Notes under the pieces: model-generated
What the model was told of the DNA's origin: nothing
Database searches by the model: none
What the model saw: the letters and a program-made list of their open reading frames with translations, nothing else
Source of the DNA: Bursaphelenchus xylophilus
Lineage: Eukaryota > Nematoda > Chromadorea > Rhabditida > Aphelenchoididae
Assembly (NCBI GenBank): GCA_904066235.2
Contig: CAJFCV020000001.1
Coordinates: 7,254,001 to 7,318,000 of the forward strand
DNA length: 64,000 bases
Direction: 5' to 3'
Made by a program: the position numbers and the translations under genes
Part shown: positions 1 through 8,752 of the stretch, piece after piece
How the letters are laid out: each line of letters begins with the position of its first letter
How positions within the stretch are numbered: position 1 is the first letter of the stretch

Positions 1-853
1 TCTTTCAAATGATACATGTTTCGTTAAGATTAAAGGTTGCAACTATTTGCCGATCCCTTGTAAGTTTAGATCCCAAGCTTGGGCGCAGTTCGCAGAACCC
101 TCTATAAACGGGCCTGCACGGGCCGGGCCGGGCCTGGAAAAAGACTAGACGGGCCGGGCCGGTAATTTGACGGGCCGGGCCGCGGGCCGAAAATCGGAAA
201 AATAGGGTCCGCTGACCACCCCTGGCCTGAGCCATTTTCAGGCCCGGCCCGGTTTTGTCGAAATGCCAAGCGTTTGGCATTCAATGTTTTCGCGCCGGAA
301 AAATTTTTGGATAGGTTTGTATTTTTAGTATATCAAGTTCTACAATAGTTTATTACTTTATAGTACTTTTTTGCATATATGTTATAATATAAGGTCCAAA
401 TTAGAACATACAATACATATAGGATAGTTCTTAGCAGATTTTAGCACTACAGAGGCGGTAAGATCAAAGGAAAATTTCCAGCTCGCGCCCTAACCGGGCT
501 TTTACCGGGCCGGGCCTGATTTCTACCGGGCCGGGCCTGCAAAATTTTGGACCGGGCCGGGCCTGGGATTTTGCCGGGCCGGGCCCCGGGCCTGAAATTT
601 GGAAAAGGAGGCCCGAGAACGTAATGCCAAGAAAGCCATCCGTGTGAGACTTAATTGAAATAAAAATAAAAATGGTGATTTTTATAAATTTTCTAATTTT
701 TGAGCACAAGTATATGTACGTTCGTGTTTAATGTTTATAATTGTGCAGTACAGGGTGGTACAAACATAATCGTTCGTCTGGTAATAAAAACCTGGTGCCG
801 TATTGCCAACAGATATTATTATGATATTTGTTTTTTTCAGCGAAGTTTGAATA
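1..853. repeat. GC-rich interspersed repeat fragments upstream of PSMB2
   Basis: No gene is visible before the proteasome gene. Bases 1-60 match the ends of other repeats in the window (about 7309-7330 and 11511-11575; shared phrase ATTTGCCGATCCCTTGT). Bases 90-300 and 470-620 are built from GGGCCGGGCC-type blocks also found near 5340-5490, 7010-7090 and, inverted, at 61840-61935. A short palindrome (TGCCAAGCGTTTGGCA) at about 263-279 recurs at 5163-5179. The predicted ORFs here are Arg/Pro/Gly-rich by-products of the repeat. A run TTTTTTTCAG at 831-840, just before the PSMB2 ATG, is a likely trans-splice or 5' UTR acceptor. Confidence 0.75.
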
Positions 854-1580
854 ATGTCTAATATGCACTTTTTGGTGGGTTATCGTACAGACAAGTACGT
901 CATTCTTGCTTCGGACAAGACAGCATTTGCTTTTGGAGCTCTTTCGGTGTCTCAAGGTTTGTGAAACAATTTTTGTTGTTGAATTGATGTTTTAGATTCG
1001 AATAAGGAATTCCAACTGGGTGACAAGCTTTTTATGACAGCGATTGGAGAAGCTGGAGATGTCGATAATTTTGGGGACTGGGCCAAGAGAAACATATACT
1101 TGTATAAGCTCAGACATAACTATGAGCTCAGTCCGAAGTCAGCCCACCATTGGTTAAGAAAGAATATTGCTGATAATCTCCGTGGAGAGGACTTCTGGAG
1201 AGTGGACATCTTGGTTGGCGGCTTTGACGACATCACCAGTAAAGCCTATCTGGGCTCTGTTGATTATCTTGGGACAAGTTTGTCAAACCAGGTAGGAATT
1301 CTTTGAAAAATAAATTTCTTTCGTAGGATTACCTCTTCCGTGGATTCAGCGGTCGTCTTTGCTACGCTATAATGGATGCATACTACGACAAAGGTTTGTT
1401 CGTTTTTTTTTACTCTGAAAGTTATGAATTTTTGTAGACGCTCCGGTGGAAAAAGCAGTTGAAATTGTAAAGAAGTGCCTGGAAGAAGCGAAAAAGAGAT
1501 TTGTGGCCAACCTTCCAAAGTTCTCTGTCTTGGTTATCGATAAGGATGGTGTTCGTCATTTTGATGACATCACGGTTTAA
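854..1580 (+). CDS. PSMB2: 20S proteasome subunit beta type-2 (beta-4 / PSMB2)
   Basis: A non-catalytic beta subunit of the 20S core particle. Four exons: 854-956, 996-1291, 1327-1393 and 1438-1580, with introns of 39, 35 and 44 nt. The product of about 202 aa is full length for the family. Diagnostic stretches are the N-terminal Ntn-fold strands ([17 protein letters not shown]), a GEAGD turn near residue 50, YELSP, and the C-terminal block [12 protein letters not shown]. There is no propeptide with a catalytic Thr, as expected for this non-proteolytic subunit. The start at 854 follows a TTTTTTTCAG tract by 13 nt, which fits a trans-splice acceptor. ERLEC1 follows on the same strand 321 bp downstream. 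The nematode orthologue is pbs-4. Confidence 0.97.
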
Positions 1581-1901
1581 AATGTAATTTACTAAAATGA
1601 GTTAATATTAAACTATTGAATCTAATATTTTCGGTTGGTTCTTTCGGAACGTTGGATTGAAAAGATTGAAGAATTTGAACAAGATGTTGTAAAAGTCGTA
1701 TTCAAAGCTGTCATCAGAAACTGGGGCGCTTTAGTTTGCCGAATCAGGCTCATATTTCGTCAATTTGAGTCGACGCATGGTTGCAAGGAAGGGAGACACT
1801 TGACGCGGTCAGGTCTCACACAATTTATTTTATACATACGTTTTGTAATATTTATTCCCTTTTTGTATGCATGTACAGTTGATGAACCAATCGATGGTAT
1901 T

Positions 1902-3503
1902 ATGAAGTTTCTATTTGTTTTTTATTTCTGTTTGAAAGTGTCCGGAAACTTTTATTTCAACGATGAAGTTTTATTCAACGTCGTAACAGAAGGGCACGGA
2001 AGAATTGAAGAAGAAGGCATAAATCCACAAAATTTGATCCCAATCGTCACTGCGGACAATGAAAAATTGAAATGTTTGATGCCAAATGTGAATCACAAAG
2101 TAAAAAACTTTTCCTGTCTTGTATAATCCTTTAGCCCGCCGACACGATGGACACTTACCTAGGCCCTAGTCCCAGCGAGTTGGTCAACGGAATCTATACC
2201 GACAAAGCATGTCTGTTACGTATAGAAGTGTATTGGTCTTATGAAATTTGTCACGGCAGGTATATTCGGCAGTTCCATGAGGAAAAAGACTCAAAACAAG
2301 TGGTCGAATTCTTTCTAGGAAGTTATTGTAAGTTACGTTACATTTGTCAGTGTTTTAATTCAGCCGAAAGTTCGAATGATAAGGAGGCTGTGGACCCTAG
2401 CAACCCTCCAAAACAAGAGATAAACGGAAAAACGCAAACGTATTATCCTGTCCTTTATCAACACGGAACGTCGTGTGATCTGACAGGGCAGCCTCGTATC
2501 ACCACTGTCAATTATGTCTGTGCCGAGGTAAGCTACTCTGTTACTTATAAATTCAATTTAGGAGGGCATGGATATATTTTATTCTTTGACGGAGATCAGT
2601 ACTTGTGTTTATGAGGCTATTGTTGGTATAAACGAGCTTTGTGTGCATCCTATGTACAAAGTAAAAGTTCCAGCCGAAAATCCTATCAGATGCTTTGCTG
2701 CTCCTGAGGTAAAAACTCCAGAGCCACGGTCCCTGCGAACTTTTAATGCCGAACTTGCCCGTAAAGCCATGTTACCGTTGCAAGTTGGACGCGGCCCTTT
2801 AATGCAAAGAACACCTGAGTCTAATGTAATCGACGACATCTACAAACTATTCCAAAAAAGTACAGACCCAAAGATCAAAAAGTTATTAGACAAACATTTG
2901 AGTACGTTTGAAGAGAGGCCAAAGAAGGTCCCCGAGAATGAGGATACCACCGCGATGAATGATTTCTGGACTGGTAAAGCATGCCTTTATGGTGGTACTG
3001 GATGGTGGAAATACGAGTTTTGTTATGGCCATTCGGTATGAGTCCAACGAATTATGTCCTTGACTTATAGGTGGCCCAATTTCACGAAGAAAAGGGGAAA
3101 ACGACCAAGATCATGCTGGGCTACTTCGACAGGAATACACACAAAGAATGGGCGGACACATCTCCATCAAAAGCACGGAAGCTAAACGAGGGCGAAGTAT
3201 ATCAAGTGTCCATGTTTTATTCTAGGGGTGATGTCTGTAAAGAAGCAAATACTCTTAGGTAAGACTTCAAACACTCATCTAAATTAAAAAAGGAGCTGCG
3301 AGGTTCGTCTAACATGCCGACAGGAAGAAAGCCAGGACAGTGAAAAAATCACGATGTATCTTATCGAACCAGAAACATGTACCTATGTTCTGGTAGTGGA
3401 ATCTCAGCTTTTCTGTGATCCCATACAAAAGGCGGGCAAAGATGGTCTCTTCCCCAATCCTGCAAAATTGGACAGGCCACACTCGGGTCATATTGAGTTG
3501 TAA
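1902..3503 (+). CDS. ERLEC1: Erlectin-like ER lectin with two MRH domains
   Basis: An ER luminal glycoprotein-recognition factor of ERAD (erlectin/XTP3-B family). Exons 1902-2099, 2135-2327, 2364-2527, 2562-3035, 3071-3258 and 3293-3503 splice in frame to about 475 aa, close to the family length. The N-terminus (MKFLFVFYFCLKVSG) is a signal peptide. Two mannose-6-phosphate-receptor-homology domains are clear. The first has YWSYEICHGRYIRQFHEEK and the cysteine block around STCVYEAIV. The second has WWKYEFCYGH, QFHEEKG, then EVRLTCRQ and ITMYLIEPETCTYVLVVES. The C-terminus is HIEL, a KDEL-like ER-retrieval variant known from liver carboxylesterase. An upstream ORF from 1635 reads into this exon, but its N-terminal part has no lectin similarity. 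The gene is convergent with MRPL24, 41 bp away. Confidence 0.95.
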
Positions 3504-3526
3504 ACGCAATTCTAATTATGATTTTT

Positions 3527-3538
3527 AATAAATTTATT
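3527..3538. terminator. Palindromic polyadenylation signal between convergent genes
   Basis: The sequence AATAAATTTATT reads AATAAA on both strands. It lies 24 bp past the ERLEC1 stop (+) and 7 bp past the MRPL24 stop (-), so one 12-bp motif can serve both transcripts, whose 3' ends must then overlap. That both genes use it is an inference. Confidence 0.6.
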
Positions 3539-3544
3539 TGATTC

Positions 3545-4813
3545 CTAGTACCAGTACGTTGGTTTGTTCTGTTCCAGCTTTGGAAGTCCGAATGATTCTG
3601 CGACATCGTCTTCAAATGTACTCAATCTAGGCTGATATGTCCTCCTCATAACCGACTTCATCGGAGTGTCCTTTTCAATGCATTCTAAACAAAATAATAA
3701 TAAAAAGAATAGAAAATACCGATGTAAGTAGCTGGGCTGATATATTCGTAGGTTACGAATGCTTGACTCGGCAACGGAATCTCAAATCCAGTGCGCTTAC
3801 TCACACGAATATACTCATCGCTCTTTTCAACCCATTTGACAGTACATGGCTCGCTAAAAAGAGAATTTTAATATTACAATTGGATTCTAACCCATCATTC
3901 GGATCAACAAGTTGCACCTGGCCTTTCAATGGGAACAGTGGCTTCATCTCGTATCGATACGATGCGTCCAGTTTCTTTAATTGCTGTGCATCGGCTTGAT
4001 TCAATTCCTATACAAAAACATACATAGTTAAGGTTACTTTTACCAAGTGTAGCCCATCAACATAAACAACGTTGGCTTCCTTAATAACATGGCTAATAAC
4101 TCCTTGCTTTCCCTTGTCTTTTCCAACCATTACTTGTACAGTATCTCCAGGAAACAAAGTCCATTTCTCAGAAGGCACTACTGTAACAACTTCTCTGCGA
4201 TCTTTTACAAACTTGGAGAATAATTGACCTTGTTCTCTTCTAGTTGCTCTCTTGGAAGCTTCATTAGCCTCGCGGATTTCCCATGGACGAGCAAGACCAG
4301 GTTTGTAATCATCTGGGGAGATCCTAAAAGTTCGCTTTCACACATTTACTTAAAAAAAGGATTGTTATACTGTCAACTTGACGCGTCAGTCAAATTGCCA
4401 ATTCACTTTCGCCATGTCAAATTAATTCTGTCGTTTTGGTTGTCAAATTGAACTTTTTAGGAACTAAATTTTTCGTTGTTGGCAGAACGACCGATCAAAA
4501 GATGAGTAAAGCTAGTTGCGGCTAATACTAACGGTATTCACCATAATCTTGTCAATCTAGCGTTTGAAAGCTTCGTATGTCAGAAATCAATTTGACCAAA
4601 ATGACGTCAGGTTGAAAGAATCCGTCAAATTAACAACCTTAATTAAAATACATACTTCCAGTAAGTGATCTTTGGTGCTCCCAATCTGTTGTCAAACTCC
4701 TTCAACGGTTCCACCCGTTTCATTTTGTTGACATATTCTTTTGGCATATGCCGAGCATAATCTAATCGAGCATACTTTTTCGGAGCTGTATGGAAAACTC
4801 GACTGATTTTCAT
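3545..4813 (-). CDS. MRPL24: Mitochondrial ribosomal protein L24 (uL24m)
   Basis: A large-subunit mitoribosome protein with a KOW domain. Exons (5' to 3' on the minus strand): 4813-4656, 4323-4044, 4007-3892, 3853-3720 and 3684-3545. The start MKISRVFHTAPKKYARL is basic, as expected for a mitochondrial presequence. The KOW core is FPGDTVQVMVGKDKGKQGVI followed by VVYVDGLH. The central block KPLFPLKGQVQLVDPNDG and the stretch EKSDEYIRVSKRTGFEIPLP are typical of uL24m. The protein ends PTYWY, about 276 aa. Intron 1 is 332 nt instead of about 40 because it contains a repeat (4370-4630). Otherwise the gene is compact. Confidence 0.94.
4370..4630. repeat. MITE-like repeat in MRPL24 intron 1
   Basis: The sequence begins around GTCAACTTGACGCGTCAGTC and ends near GACGTCAGGTTGAAAGAATC. 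The same phrases recur at 19490-19545 and, inverted, at about 62095-62420, so this is a dispersed element. Its full boundaries could not be fixed. Confidence 0.55.
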
Positions 4814-5689
4814 CTAAATACTAACAAACTCAAAAATAAAATTTTCGATGCAAGGCGAAATGAAGAATTATCCGCTGCTGAAAAAATCCATGACCAGCAG
4901 GAAAACTTCGGACTCTCGGCTCGGCCCGTCAAGATCCGGAAAAAAGACTGTAAGTGAAATTGGACTGAATTCAGGGAAGGACCCACATGTGTGTGGGAAG
5001 GACCCACGCATGGCAGAGAAAAAGAGTGATACAAGAAATTAGTTAAATTTCCCTTCTGCCCAATTTCCCTCAGCCCAATTTCTATACAGCCCAAACAAAG
5101 GACAAAAATGGAAATTTGACAAAAAGCGGGCCTGGGGTTTTTTCCGGCCCGTCTATATTACAATGCCAAACCGTTGGCATTCATTGTTTTCGCGCCGGGA
5201 AAATTAATTGATGTTGTTGTAGTTGCTGTTTCTCAAGTTCTAAAACGTTTACACGTCTATAGTCCCATTATAAAAACCACAAAACTATCACATTGATCCT
5301 TTACTAGCTAGATCAGCGCCTTTTTTGCCTATCTTGTTCGCAGAGCGGGCCGAGCAAGGCCTGAAAAAAGATTAGGTCCTCTATAAACGGGCCTGCACGA
5401 GCCGGGCCTGGAAAAAGACTAGACGGGCCGGTAATTAGACGGGCCGGGCCGCGGGCCGAAAATCGGGAAAAAACGGCCCGCTGACCACCCCTGCCCGCTG
5501 GTACACCATGGTGTTAGAAAAGAGTTTCGGCAGCTCGCCCCCTAAATTTGAAAATAGTCGACATGTCGCATGTCAAGTCTGTCTCTCTTTCTCAATCGGG
5601 GGGACAAAGAGTACTCTTGGAAAAGTGGAAGGAAAGTTGAATCATCATCAACTTTCACCGTTAACAAACTGGGTGCCTCTCAATCAGGA
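4814..5689. repeat. Composite repeat region between MRPL24 and CHMP1
   Basis: No gene was recognised here. Bases 5040-5090 hold a degenerate repeat of GCCCAATTTC-type units. Bases 5330-5492 hold a copy of the GC-rich family that ends in the inverted motif CCACCCCTG (CAGGGGTGG on the other strand), typical of hAT-type termini. The palindrome TGCCAAACCGTTGGCA lies at about 5163-5179. The last 200 bp before 5690 should include the CHMP1 promoter and 5' UTR; TCAG directly precedes GATG there. Confidence 0.6.
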
Positions 5690-6434
5690 ATGTCAGCACT
5701 CGACAGTAAGTATATATATAGTCTTGACGTATTTTAGATCATTTATTCAATCTTAAATTTGCTGCGAAGGAGCTGCAGAGAAACTCTAAGCGATGTGATA
5801 AACAAGAAAAGGAAGAAAAAGAAAAGGTGACTACGGCTCTGAAGGTACTGGTCTATAAACTACTATATTTCGATTCAGAAAGGAAACCGGGAAGTGGCTC
5901 AAGTTCATGCAGAAAATGCTATAAGGAAGAAGAATGAATCGTTGAACTATCTTAGAATGAGTGCCAGGATTGACGCTGTAGCTGCGAGGGTTCAGGTAAA
6001 CTCATGTCTTGGCATCTTTTACAATTATTTTGCAGACCGCTGCAACACAAAAGCGGGTTACCCAGAGTATGTCTGGTGTCGTAAAGTCGATGGAATCTGC
6101 TTTAAAGTCAATGAACTTAGAGAAGGTACAAAATTTGATGGACCGCTTTGAAAAGGACTTCGAGGACTTGGACGTTCAGTCTGCAACAATGGAGGGATCC
6201 ATGAGTGCAACAACCACGTTGAATGCTCCACAACACCAGGTCGAGGCGCTTATTCAGGAAGCCGCTGACAAGGCTGGGTATGTTTTTTCTTTTTACGAGG
6301 TATTAATATTTAGGTTGGAAATTGGACAAGAATTGCCGACGGCTGATACTTCAAGTATTGGAACAAAGACTTCGACCGCGGTTGGAGAGAACGATGAGCT
6401 TTCTAAAAGATTGGCCGCTCTGAGACAAATGTGA
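5690..6434 (+). CDS. CHMP1: Charged multivesicular body protein 1 (ESCRT-III)
   Basis: An ESCRT-III subunit that recruits Vps4 and acts in endosomal sorting and abscission (yeast Did2; nematode did-2). Exons 5690-5705, 5738-5844, 5879-5995, 6036-6277 and 6314-6434 give about 200 aa, the normal length. The first exon encodes only MSALD plus one base, so the start is easily missed. Features are the amphipathic start [13 protein letters not shown], a basic helix [14 protein letters not shown], the family block [26 protein letters not shown] (split here only for naming), the acidic linker and the C-terminal MIM1 motif [13 protein letters not shown]. The gene converges on LSM5; the stop codons are 82 bp apart. 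Confidence 0.97.
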
Positions 6435-6459
6435 TGTATAAATTTACGCTGTATACATG

Positions 6460-6477
6460 TTTATTCCATAAAATAAA
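6460..6477. terminator. Overlapping poly(A) signals of CHMP1 and LSM5
   Basis: AATAAA on the plus strand at 6472-6477 lies 38 bp after the CHMP1 stop. TTTATT at 6460-6465 gives AATAAA on the minus strand, 52 bp after the LSM5 stop. The two 3' UTRs therefore probably overlap. Confidence 0.55.
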
Positions 6478-6516
6478 ATTAGCGTCCATCTTAAATTATG
6501 TTAAATAGTTTATTAG

Positions 6517-6831
6517 TTAGATCGCCGGGCCTTCCCCTCCGGGCACCAACATCGTGATATGGTTTCCGTTCAGCAGGATAGTATCGAGTTTTGTGATCCG
6601 CCGTCCTTCTGGCGTATTTTCGTATTCAACAACGTCTTCCAATACCATGTTTACATAATCGTCAAATCCTGTCAGCGTTCCTACAATTTCCTTCTCGTCT
6701 AAAAATTTTAAGTTGAAGTCATAACAAGAAAGGAACTTACTCTTCATGATAACCCAAATTTTTGAGCCTATACATTTGTCGACCAGTTCAAGTGGTAAAA
6801 GAGTTGAGGGATTGGTAGCCGTCGAAGTCAT
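6517..6831 (-). CDS. LSM5: U6 snRNA-associated Sm-like protein LSm5
   Basis: One of the seven LSm proteins of the LSm2-8 (U6 snRNP) and LSm1-7 (mRNA decay) rings. Exons 6831-6741 and 6698-6517 flank a 42-nt intron (6740-6699) that is a multiple of three and has no stop, so the unspliced ORF also stays open. Spliced, the protein reads through [20 protein letters not shown], the Sm1 motif. The Sm2 motif follows as [20 protein letters not shown]. The length of about 90 aa is normal. The residues inserted by the intron ([15 protein letters not shown]) have no counterpart in LSm5, which supports splicing. Confidence 0.96.
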   Translation of the reverse strand: MTSTATNPSTLLPLELVDKCIGSKIWVIMKSKFLSCYDFNLKFLDEKEIVGTLTGFDDYVNMVLEDVVEYENTPEGRRITKLDTILLNGNHITMLVPGGEGPAI

Positions 6832-7636
6832 AGTTGCTATAAAGCAAAAAAAAATTAGTAGAGCTTGTATTAAAAATTTGGTGTTTTATAATCATAAACA
6901 CCAAACAGGAAACATTCACGAAAAAATATTGATAGTTTGTGGTAACGAACCAACATAGTTCAATACAAAATCAAAAGCAACAATCAAATTTATTCACCTC
7001 CAGGGGTGGCCCGGACCGCCGTGGCGGCCCATTTAGGTCCGACCGATCGGGCCGGGCCTGAAAAATTTTGGAAACGGGCCGGGCCTGAGGGTTGCATCGA
7101 AATTGGACTGCAAAAAATTACAAATTTCGTACGATTGCAGCGAAAAAATTCGCGTTTTCAATGCATAGGTCCAGCGAGCTGCGAAAGCTTGTTTTTCGAG
7201 CTACGCCCTACCATTTTTCAGCTAACTTTCAGGCTAAAATCTGTATTTTGGCCATAAATTTGTTCAAAGTGAAATTAGGCAGCTAATTCATTTTGCACTG
7301 TGCATTGTTTTAATGCTCTTTCAAATGAGATGGTTCACCTCCGAAATCTTGCTTGGGGCGCAGTTTGCGGAATAATTCGAAATCATTTGTGGCACTTCGT
7401 CTACATCAATATTTGAAATTTGCCAAAGATATGTTCTACACGTTTTGTGTCTGGACTCTAGTTTTCAAGTTGAAAAATAAAGTTGAATGTATTGTTTTGT
7501 AATTTACACTTCAATACTTTATGTGCGAATAGCTGTATTAATGCGTAATATATTTTTCTTAACACATCGTCGTAGTTTTGAAAGGAAACCCTTAATAGCT
7601 TTTTTTGCGTTTACAGTACAATACTTTTGCAGAAGG
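6832..7636. repeat. Repeat-rich gap upstream of the NDUFA4-like pair
   Basis: Bases 7002-7100 carry a hAT-like end (CAGGGGTGG) and GGGCCGGGCCTGA blocks. Bases 7264-7330 share the phrase AAATTAGGCAGCTAATT and the TCTTTCAAATGA tail with the repeats at 11466-11530 and 1-15. The last 100 bp end in TACTTTTGCAG (7622-7632), a likely trans-splice acceptor for the next gene. No coding region was recognised. Confidence 0.55.
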
Positions 7637-8201
7637 ATGTCTTTGTCCCGTCTGAACAGAGCTCTCCCTCAACAGGTCTTAGCTCTTCGCTTTGCCCACA
7701 TCTACAAACCAGCTTCCAAACAACTCCAAGTCCCAGCCGGTACTCAAGGTTTCTTCCGGTATGAAAGAGATGTCTCCAGAGATAAAAGATACTCCAACCC
7801 TCAGAAGCCTGGTGATACTCCAGCCAGGTATAAATGGTCTTAAAATATCTAATGTTATTTAGGTTCATGCTGAGAAAACTTGGACATGCCTATGAACTCT
7901 ACCCCCTGTTTATTTTGGTCGGGGCTTGGTTCGTTGTTTTCTGCTACACGGTGTACATCTCTTTTGAAAAGATCGAAATCTGGCTGGACAGAAGTCAGTA
8001 AAAACGTTATTTTAACCTAACTAAACTTGAACTTTAGGCCAGGACAAGGCTCCTTGGGATTGGGAAAGAATCCGCACAAACTACTGGAAGAAACCAACCT
8101 TGGTGTTTGACAAGGAGGGGGTGACCCACCAGCGTATCGAGCTCATGGAGAAGCTTCAGGACGAGATGGTCAACGCTGCCAAACAAAGAGGAACCCGTTA
8201 A
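7637..8201 (+). CDS. NDUFA4/COXFA4-like mitochondrial protein, copy 1
   Basis: A small respiratory-chain protein of the NDUFA4 type (a complex IV-associated subunit formerly assigned to complex I). Exons 7637-7827, 7863-7993 and 8038-8201 encode about 161 aa. The N-terminus MSLSRLNRALPQQVLALRFA is an amphipathic Arg-rich mitochondrial presequence. The core has the family pattern: a hydrophobic segment YPLFILVGAWFVVFCYTVYI followed by WLDR and APWDWERIR. It is longer than vertebrate NDUFA4 (about 80 aa) at both ends; the C-terminal extension is QRIELMEKLQDEMVNAAKQR. A paralogue with the same exon pattern follows directly downstream, so this is a tandem duplication. AATAAA lies at 8236-8241. 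Confidence 0.85.
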
Positions 8202-8752
8202 ATCCTGGCCTAGGCGGAATTGTAAAACTTGACTCAATAAAATAGATCTGAACAGGTTCATTTTCCTTAATGTAGGTGGATAATAGGATAACATCCACCT
8301 ACAGATTTCATGGAAAAAGTAATAAAATTAAGGGCAGGAGGTCACGTTATTAATGACCTATCGCAAAAGGCGGGCATCTAAATGTTTCAAGTGTTTCTTT
8401 CGCGAAGCTGGCTCGCGAAGGGGAGGGCTTCGTGCAAGGGAGAAAGCGAACGTGACTTTTGGGGTGCAACGCGCGTGCGAAGAACGCCCCGCCCCTTCTC
8501 TGGCCACACGATGGAGTATCACGTATGAGAACGGCAGGAATAAAACGGATAGCGAAACATTAGTTTTGAGGTTTGTCCGCTGTGGGATGTATCAGTCTGT
8601 CGGGGAAATAACGGCGGGTCGTCGTGACTTGGAATCGCCATCATCGTGTGGCGACGGCTAGCCGCGGCTGCACCAACTTTTTCTGCGACGACCCGTCGTT
8701 TTCCCGACAGACTGATATAGTACTTATAAGGCATCAAAGACAGATGGATAAA
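8202..8752. other. Intergenic region between the NDUFA4-like copies
   Basis: It holds the copy 1 poly(A) signal, about 350 bp without a recognisable gene (ORFs here are not supported), and a 128-bp MITE at 8590-8717 that ends only 36 bp before the copy 2 start codon. Confidence 0.6.
8590..8717. mobile_element. TA-flanked MITE, family A, copy 1
   Basis: The terminal inverted repeats run from TATCAGTCTGTCGGGGAAAT on the left to TTTTCCCGACAGACTGATA on the right, with arms of about 35 bp continuing into GGCGGGTCGTCG. TA flanks both ends. Related copies lie at 28965-29120 and 44106-44256. The TA duplication suggests Tc1/mariner mobilisation, which is an inference. Confidence 0.8.

Noticed and set aside
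1635..2126. 163-aa ORF as the true start of erlectin
   Set aside because: The part before Met at 1902 has no lectin similarity and would place the signal peptide internally; starting at 1902 gives a proper signal peptide.
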